DNA of 10,854 nt, from the NCBI GenBank assembly GCA_937872165.1, contig CALMOR010000049.1, positions 1 through 10,854 on the forward strand, read 5' to 3'. The notes under the pieces were generated by a model. The model searched no databases, had not been told where the DNA came from, and was given only the letters and a program-made list of their open reading frames with translations. A program made the position numbers and the translations under genes. Positions within the stretch are counted from its first letter, which is position 1, and each line of letters starts with the position of its first letter. Shown here in pieces: positions 5,720 to 10,854 of the stretch. This DNA comes from an uncultured Burkholderiales bacterium. Its GTDB lineage: Bacteria > Pseudomonadota > Gammaproteobacteria > Burkholderiales > Burkholderiaceae_D.

Positions 5720-8194
5720 CTGCTGCTGGCGTCGGTCGTGGCGTCGGTCGCCATCGCGTCGCTGCTGGTCGTCGCCTATCGGCAGCTCTCGCTGCCGAAG
5801 CTGGACGGCCGCCTGTCGGTCGCGGGACTGTCGGCTCCGGTCGACGTGGTCCGCGACGCGGCCGGCATCCCGCACGTCTACGCGGCGAGCGACGACGATG
5901 CATGGTTCACGCTCGGCTTCGTCCACGCGCAGGACCGCCTGTGGCAGATGGAGCTCAACCGTCGGACGGCAGCGGGTCGCCTCGCCGAGGTTCTCGGTCC
6001 GCCGGCCCTTGACGTCGACCGCTTCCTCCGCACGATGGGCATCGCCCGCAACGCGGCCGCGGTCGTCGCGCATCTCGACGCCGACACGCGCCGTGCGCTC
6101 GAGCGCTATGCGGCCGGCGTCAACGCCAACCTGGTCGCCCGCCGCCGGCTGCCGCGGCTCGCGCTGCCGATCGAGTTCGTGTTGACCGGCGCGCCCTTTC
6201 CCGAACCGTGGACCGCGGCCGACTCGATCGGCTGGGGGACGATGGTCGCGTGGGACCTGTCGACCAACTGGACGAGCGAGCTCGCGCGCATGCGCCTGGC
6301 CGGGCGGCTGACGAAGCGCCGGATCGACGAGCTGATGCCACCCTACCCGGGCAACCCCCGCGTCGACGCAGAAGGTCGCACGATCGAGGCGGTGCCCGAC
6401 GCAGTGCTCGACGTCGCCGACTATCCGGCCCTCTATCGAGCGCTCGGGATCGACACGCGGAGCCTGTCCGACCGAGCGGCGTCGCTCGTCGCGCTCGCGC
6501 CCGCGAGCCACGTCGAGGGACTCGGGTCGAACAACTGGGTCGTGTCCGGCGCGCGCACCGTGTCGGGCAAGCCGCTGCTCGCCAACGATCCGCACCTCAA
6601 CCTGACGACGCCGTCGATCTGGTACATGGCCCACCTGTCGGCGCCCGGACTCGACGTCGTCGGCGCCACGCTGCCCGGCCTGCCGGTGGTGCTGATCGGT
6701 CGCAACGCCCGCATCGCATGGGGGCAGACCAACACGGGACCCGACACGCAGGACCTCTTCATCGAAGAGCTGCGCGAGCGCGACGGAACGACCGAGGTGC
6801 GCACGCCCGACGGCTGGCAAGCGCTCGAGACGCGCAGCGAGACCGTCCGCGTCAAGGGGAGCGACGACGTCGTCCTGACCATCCGCGCGTCGCGACACGG
6901 GCCGCTGGTCTCGGACGTCTCGAAGGCGGCTGGCGACGCGGTGCGACCACTGGGCGACGGCTACGCGATCGCGTTCCAGTGGGCGGCGCTCGACCCCGAC
7001 GACTCCACGATCAGGGCCGGTTTCGCGATCGACCGCGCGAACGACTGGGCGAGCTTCGTCGCGGCGCTCGCGGACTGGCGGTCTCCGCAGCAGAACTTCG
7101 TCTACGCCGACGTCGACGGCCACATCGGCTTCATCGCGCCGGGTCGCGTGCCGATCCGGAAGCCCGACAACGATCTCCAGGGTCAGGTACCGGCGCCGGG
7201 CTGGGACGCCCGCTACGACTGGGACGGCTTCGTCCCGTTCGATCGCCTGCCGCGTCGCTTCGATCCCCCCGAAGGCCGCATCGTCACCGCGAACCACAAG
7301 GTCGTCGACGACGACTATCGTCCCTTCCTCACCAGCGAGTGGGCGGCTCCGTACCGCGCACGGCGCATCGAGTCGCTGCTGGACGCCACGGCCCGGCACG
7401 ACGTCGCGAGCTTCGCCGCGATCCAGGCCGACGTGCGATCGCTCGCGGCCGTGCGACTGCTGCCGCTACTGGTCGACACGACGCCGTCGAACGACGACGC
7501 GAAGGACGCGATCGGCCTCCTCGCGCGATGGGACGGCACGATGGCGGCCGATCGTGCCGAGCCGCTGATCTTCTCGACCTGGCTGCGCGAGCTGACGAAG
7601 CTCGTCGTCGAGGACGAACTCGGCGCCGACCTCGCGACCGCCTTCCGCGAGCAGCGCACCGTGTTCCTCGTCGACGTGCTGTCCGATCGCGACGGCCGGT
7701 CGCGCTGGTGCGACGACGTCACGACGCCGGCCGTCGAGACCTGCGGGCAGATGAAGACACGGGCGCTCGACCTCGCGCTCGCGGACCTGCGGCGACGCCT
7801 CGGGTCCGATCGCGGTCGATGGCGCTGGGACGCGCTGCACTTCGTGCGGGCCGAGCATCGGCCGTTCTCGCGGGTGCCGGTGCTGGCTCCCGTGTTCGAC
7901 CTCGAAGGCGCGGTCGGCGGCGACAGCAACACCGTCGACGTCGCGGGCTACGTGGTCCGCGACGACACCGATCCCTTCGTCGTCCATCATGGACCGAGCC
8001 TGCGCGAGATCATCGACCTCGGCGACCCGGAGCGCTCGCGCTTCATGTTCGCGACCGGCGCGTCGGGCGAGCGGCTGTCGCCGTTCTACGCGAACCTGTT
8101 CGATCGCTGGACCCGGGGCGAGTCGGTGCCGATGCGGATGCGGCGCGCGTCGGTCGAGGAAGGCGCGATCGGGACGCTGCACCTCGTCCCGTGA
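5702..8194 (+). CDS. Penicillin acylase family Ntn amidohydrolase
   Basis: This 830-residue precursor belongs to the penicillin G acylase / AHL acylase family (peptidase S45), which hydrolyses amide bonds of N-acyl compounds after autocatalytic cleavage. A basic N-terminus and a hydrophobic segment (about 7-26) indicate export and perhaps membrane anchoring. The alpha-chain region carries GIPHVYA (55-61) and FVHAQDRLWQMELNRR (73-88). The cleavage site is GLG|SNNW, so Ser276 becomes the N-terminal nucleophile of a beta chain of about 555 residues. Typical beta-chain blocks follow: a DPHL block, ATLPGLPVV, NARIAWGQTN, and QQNFVYADVDGHIG, in which Asn465 is the likely oxyanion residue. Cys670 and Cys681 are the only close cysteine pair and may form a disulfide in the periplasm. 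The substrate is not readable from sequence: beta-lactams, acyl-homoserine lactones and other acyl amides are all possible. The ATG lies 10 bases after the ALDH stop without a clear Shine-Dalgarno, suggesting translational coupling. Confidence 0.9.
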   Translation: MRRSGRLLLASVVASVAIASLLVVAYRQLSLPKLDGRLSVAGLSAPVDVVRDAAGIPHVYAASDDDAWFTLGFVHAQDRLWQMELNRRTAAGRLAEVLGPPALDVDRFLRTMGIARNAAAVVAHLDADTRRALERYAAGVNANLVARRRLPRLALPIEFVLTGAPFPEPWTAADSIGWGTMVAWDLSTNWTSELARMRLAGRLTKRRIDELMPPYPGNPRVDAEGRTIEAVPDAVLDVADYPALYRALGIDTRSLSDRAASLVALAPASHVEGLGSNNWVVSGARTVSGKPLLANDPHLNLTTPSIWYMAHLSAPGLDVVGATLPGLPVVLIGRNARIAWGQTNTGPDTQDLFIEELRERDGTTEVRTPDGWQALETRSETVRVKGSDDVVLTIRASRHGPLVSDVSKAAGDAVRPLGDGYAIAFQWAALDPDDSTIRAGFAIDRANDWASFVAALADWRSPQQNFVYADVDGHIGFIAPGRVPIRKPDNDLQGQVPAPGWDARYDWDGFVPFDRLPRRFDPPEGRIVTANHKVVDDDYRPFLTSEWAAPYRARRIESLLDATARHDVASFAAIQADVRSLAAVRLLPLLVDTTPSNDDAKDAIGLLARWDGTMAADRAEPLIFSTWLRELTKLVVEDELGADLATAFREQRTVFLVDVLSDRDGRSRWCDDVTTPAVETCGQMKTRALDLALADLRRRLGSDRGRWRWDALHFVRAEHRPFSRVPVLAPVFDLEGAVGGDSNTVDVAGYVVRDDTDPFVVHHGPSLREIIDLGDPERSRFMFATGASGERLSPFYANLFDRWTRGESVPMRMRRASVEEGAIGTLHLVP

Positions 8195-8203
8195 CGAGCG
8201 ACG

Positions 8204-9382
8204 CTAGCGCGTCCCGAGCGGATCGGCTTCGCGCGCCAGCGACTCGGGCGAGATGACCGGCATCGACTCGACTTCGTTCGACGTCGCCTCGCGGAAGAAC
8301 ACCATCAGCAGCACGAGGATGACCGGGCCGATGACGAGGCCGACCACGCCCATCGCGATCACGCCGCCGAAGATGCCGAACAGGATCGCGAGGAAGGGCA
8401 GGCTCGTGCCGCCCTTGATCAGCAGCGGCCTCACCGTGTAGTCGACCATCATCACGATGATCATGCCGGCCGTGAACACGACGACGGCCGCGATGGTGGA
8501 CCCGCCGAGGCCGAGCCCGACCGCGATGACGGCGAGCAGCAGCGGCGCGGCGCCGGGAATGAACGCGACGATCGCGAGCGCCGTGCCGAGCAGCACCGCC
8601 GACGGCACGCCGGTCATCGACAGCAGGCTGCTGAGGATGACGGCTTCCGCGAAGCCGACGATGACGAGACCGTTGACGGCCGCGCGCAACGCGTTCGGCA
8701 CGTGGATCACGTACTCGCTCCAGCGCTTGCCGAGCCAGCGGTTGCCCATCGTGCCGATGCGCTCGATCAGGCGCGGGCCGTCGCGATAGAAGAAGTACAG
8801 AACCCACAGCGCGAAGAACAGCGTCGCGACACGGCCGGTGAGTCCGATGAGGAAGAACTGCGCGGCCGTGCGGAGGACGTCGGCCTTGGTCGAGACGGTG
8901 CTGCGGATGATCGCCGACAGCTGGTTCGGCTGCGACAGGTAGAGGTTCCAGCGATCGACCAGGTAGTCCCCGAACCACGGCGTGTGCACGAGCCAGTCGG
9001 GCGGCGGCGCGCCGGTGGCATCGACCTTCACCAGGTACGACGCCACCGACACCACGTCCTGCGCGATGAAGACGATCAGCAACACCATCGGCCCGACCAG
9101 CAGCAGGCATATCAACGCCGTGGTCAGCACCGACGCCGCGCCGCGTCGACCTCCGCAGCGGCGCTCGATGTCGAGATAGAGCGGCCACGACGCGATCGCG
9201 ATGATCGCGGCCCAGATGATCGCGAGCAGGAAAGGCTTGAGGACCGCGAAGGCGCCAGCGAGGATCAGGCAGGTGAAGAGAATGCTGACGATCTGCTTGC
9301 CCGACAGCTTGCTGACGGCGCCGGCCGCGTCGCGGAACGTGACCGGCTCGGGATCGAAAGAGGGCGGGACGTTGCCGTTCAA
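8204..9382 (-). CDS. AI-2E family transporter (PF01594)
   Basis: With the start proposed here (TTG at 9380-9382) this is a 392-residue polytopic inner-membrane protein of the AI-2E family. Members include TqsA, implicated in AI-2 export, and Na+(Li+)/H+ antiporter-like proteins, so the name does not prove AI-2 transport. Hydrophobic segments lie near residues 31-66 (two), 85-108, 175-198, 235-255, 262-292 (two), 296-313 and 328-363 (two). Family marks are a soluble loop (about 115-170), FFYRDGP (197-203), IPGAAP (275-280), YTVRPLLIKG (315-324) and GLVIGPVIL near the end. The frame is open to a GTG at 9476-9478, but that codon lies inside the terminator stem of the upstream gene. No ATG or GTG occurs between that terminator and the first membrane segment, leaving the TTG, which has a weak GGAA about 6 bases upstream. 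A weak -10 (TATCCT) lies at 9414-9419. Convergent with the acylase gene. Confidence 0.88.
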   Translation of the reverse strand: MNGNVPPSFDPEPVTFRDAAGAVSKLSGKQIVSILFTCLILAGAFAVLKPFLLAIIWAAIIAIASWPLYLDIERRCGGRRGAASVLTTALICLLLVGPMVLLIVFIAQDVVSVASYLVKVDATGAPPPDWLVHTPWFGDYLVDRWNLYLSQPNQLSAIIRSTVSTKADVLRTAAQFFLIGLTGRVATLFFALWVLYFFYRDGPRLIERIGTMGNRWLGKRWSEYVIHVPNALRAAVNGLVIVGFAEAVILSSLLSMTGVPSAVLLGTALAIVAFIPGAAPLLLAVIAVGLGLGGSTIAAVVVFTAGMIIVMMVDYTVRPLLIKGGTSLPFLAILFGIFGGVIAMGVVGLVIGPVILVLLMVFFREATSNEVESMPVISPESLAREADPLGTR

Positions 9383-9455
9383 GGAAGTTCCAGTCGGACG
9401 CGACGAACCGTCGAGGATACAAGCGGACGCATCGCCGATCGATACGCCGGAATCG

Positions 9456-9482
9456 AAAAAGGGTGGACCGAGGTCCACCCTT
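9456..9482 (-). terminator. Intrinsic terminator of the DUF6351-type hydrolase gene
   Basis: AAGGGTGGACC (9459-9469) and GGTCCACCCTT (9472-9482) are perfect 11-base complementary arms around GA. Read on the minus strand the stem runs straight into five T's (9460-9456), the classic Rho-independent form. It begins 27 bases after the hydrolase stop at 9510-9512 and lies upstream of the AI-2E gene, separating the two minus-strand transcripts. Confidence 0.9.
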
Positions 9483-9509
9483 CTTCGATGCGAGGAACGC
9501 GTTCGACGG

Positions 9510-10854
9510 TCAGAGGCCGCGCGAGACCGGGGCCGTCGCTAACGGCGCGCCTCCCGGCCCGGCGCTGAAGTCGAGCGGCGAGACCGGCGACTGCTGACCC
9601 ACGCCCGGCTTGGTCCAGTCGCAGACACCGTTCGGGAACACCGCCTGCAGGCGCGCGACCTGCGTGCTCGTCAACGTGGCCGGCGCGTAGTCGGCCGTCG
9701 ACAGCGGCTTCAGCTGGCACTTGAGGACGTTCTCGGTCCGCGGTCCGCCGGCCACCTGGCGCGGCGACGAATGGACCACCAGCCGCGCATCCGCGTTGCA
9801 GACCGCGGGGTCGGTGACCTTGGTCGTGTACGCGGTGTCGCTCGTCAGGTAGCAGAAGTCGAACGCGGTCGCGGGCTTGGCGGCGATCACCTGGGCCTGC
9901 GTGCGCGCGTCGTTGAGCGTCCCCTTCGGCGCGTTGCCGTACAGCGTCGTCAGCCATTGGTCCATCTGCAGGAACGACATCAGCGTCAGACCCGACGCGG
10001 CCGGTGCGACCAGCGACGCGCCGTAGCGCCAGATCACCTGGTTGCCGTGGCCGCCCGCCTCGAGGTCGAGCCGGTCGCGCTCCGAGAAGCTCCTCCAGTT
10101 GTAGTGGATGCCCTGCTCGTCGTAGCCGCGCTGATCGATGATGGCGACCTTGCCGAGGTTGCCGCCGTTCGCGAGGATGCCCGCGCGATACGCGATCGGC
10201 AGCCCGCCCGCGTCGGCGACCGTGCGCGCCGCGACGAGATTGCTGTCCGCGTCGGTTCCGCCGATGCGTTCGTTCAGGGTCACGAACTCCTCTGGCGTGA
10301 TCGCTCCCGCGACCAGCGCCTTCAGCCCGTACTGCACGCCGACGTTGTCGTCGGTCAGGTTGGCCCGGGTGGTGCCGGCCGCCGTGCCCCACACCGGCAG
10401 GGCCGCATCGGGATCGGTGCAGCGCGTGCCGTTGGGATTGGTCGCGGCGTCGTACACGAGCGCCGCCGGCAGCTCGCAGTTGTTGCGCGGAGCACCCGAC
10501 GGGGCCATGTCCCCGTTCGCGTTGATCACCAGCCGCGGCACATAGTTGCCCGGACGGTTCGCGTTGCCGAACGCGTTGTTCCACGAGTGGCAGCCGAGCT
10601 GGTCGAGGTGTCCGTTGATGGCCGTCTTCTTCGCGTTGATCTGCGCCTGGGTCAGCCCGGTCGTCAGCGCGGTCCATTGCGGCGACGTGTAGAAGTTGAC
10701 GAGCAGCACGCAGTCCGCGACCTCGATGCCGGTGGTCAGCGAGTCGGGGAAGTCGCAGGCCACCTGGATGCCGTCGAGCAGGCCGGGATAGATCGACGCT
10801 GCCGTGTTCTGCTGGATCGATCCGCCCGAGCAGCCGTTGCCGGCGACGTAGCGC
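9510..10854 (-). CDS. DUF6351-type serine hydrolase (tannase-like), 5' end outside the window
   Basis: The last 447 residues of a minus-strand gene are present; the start and any signal peptide lie beyond 10854. I recognise the DUF6351 family from memory, a group of uncharacterised, tannase-like alpha/beta hydrolases in high-GC bacteria. Supporting blocks are GNGCSGGSIQQN at the left end, ACDFPDS...EVADCVLLVNFY, IDQRGYDEQGIHYNWRSF, GNQVIWRYG, and a C-terminal VCDWTKPGVGQQ. GCSGG (residues 7-11 of the visible part; Ser codon 10827-10829) is a nucleophile-elbow pattern like the GCSxGG of tannases. The Asp and His of DQRGYD and GIHYN are plausible triad partners, but this is inference. The visible part has ten cysteines spread along its length, which fits an exported, disulfide-bonded protein. 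The stop is followed by a strong terminator. An internal GTG at 10761-10763 looks like a start but lies within conserved sequence. The substrate is unknown. Confidence 0.75.
   Translation of the reverse strand, partial: RYVAGNGCSGGSIQQNTAASIYPGLLDGIQVACDFPDSLTTGIEVADCVLLVNFYTSPQWTALTTGLTQAQINAKKTAINGHLDQLGCHSWNNAFGNANRPGNYVPRLVINANGDMAPSGAPRNNCELPAALVYDAATNPNGTRCTDPDAALPVWGTAAGTTRANLTDDNVGVQYGLKALVAGAITPEEFVTLNERIGGTDADSNLVAARTVADAGGLPIAYRAGILANGGNLGKVAIIDQRGYDEQGIHYNWRSFSERDRLDLEAGGHGNQVIWRYGASLVAPAASGLTLMSFLQMDQWLTTLYGNAPKGTLNDARTQAQVIAAKPATAFDFCYLTSDTAYTTKVTDPAVCNADARLVVHSSPRQVAGGPRTENVLKCQLKPLSTADYAPATLTSTQVARLQAVFPNGVCDWTKPGVGQQSPVSPLDFSAGPGGAPLATAPVSRGL

Noticed and set aside
4120..5754. 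544-residue minus-strand open frame opposite the aldehyde dehydrogenase
   Set aside because: Shadow frame: Arg/Asp/His-rich with no recognisable domain, opposite a gene whose motifs are complete.
5525..7399. 624-residue minus-strand open frame opposite the ALDH end and the acylase
   Set aside because: Arg/Asp/Val-rich shadow of real genes with no motif and no ribosome binding site.
6208..8256. 682-residue plus-strand open frame inside the acylase gene
   Set aside because: Different frame of a gene with an intact catalytic layout. The translation is mostly Arg, Ala and Gly, typical of an off-frame in GC-rich DNA.
10761..10763. GTG as the start of the hydrolase gene
   Set aside because: The same frame continues upstream to the window edge with a nucleophile-elbow motif, so the gene is simply cut by the window.

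Overview
The window is GC-rich, densely packed bacterial DNA with short gaps between genes. The encoded proteins look proteobacterial. The ABC-F protein is nearly collinear with Escherichia coli YbiT, and the tRNA deaminase, LD-carboxypeptidase and LOG-family protein are typical of Gram-negative chromosomes. I infer a Betaproteobacterium (Burkholderiales-like) or a close relative from gene content and base composition. No marker in the window settles the taxon. This is ordinary chromosome: I see no rRNA, tRNA, CRISPR array, IS element, phage gene or attachment site.

Left part (1-2340). A fragment matching the middle of an aldo/keto reductase runs off the left edge on the minus strand. Its N-terminal third is missing from the window. 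tadA (tRNA A34 deaminase) and ldcA (cytoplasmic muropeptide LD-carboxypeptidase) follow on the plus strand with a 25-base gap and probably share a promoter. A LOG-family (TIGR00730) nucleotide phosphoribohydrolase lies convergent to ldcA, and the two stop codons are only 3 bases apart.

Middle part (2341-8194). A 278-base divergent intergenic region separates the LOG gene from a three-gene plus-strand run: ybiT (ABC-F ATPase, TTG start), an NAD(P)-dependent aldehyde dehydrogenase, and a membrane-anchored penicillin-acylase-family Ntn amidohydrolase. Gaps of 16 and 10 bases suggest cotranscription. The substrates of the dehydrogenase and the acylase cannot be read from sequence.

Right part (8204-10854). 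An AI-2E-family membrane transporter on the minus strand converges on the acylase, with a 9-base gap between the stops. Upstream of it is the 3' part of a probably secreted DUF6351-type serine hydrolase, also minus strand, whose 5' end is outside the window. A near-perfect intrinsic terminator separates these two genes and forces a downstream, non-ATG start for the transporter.

I did not find a convincing new multi-gene system. The most noteworthy items are small: the truncated reductase, the GCGGCCGC repeats that can fold the acylase start codon into a loop, the palindrome at the LOG start, and the strong terminator at 9456-9482.
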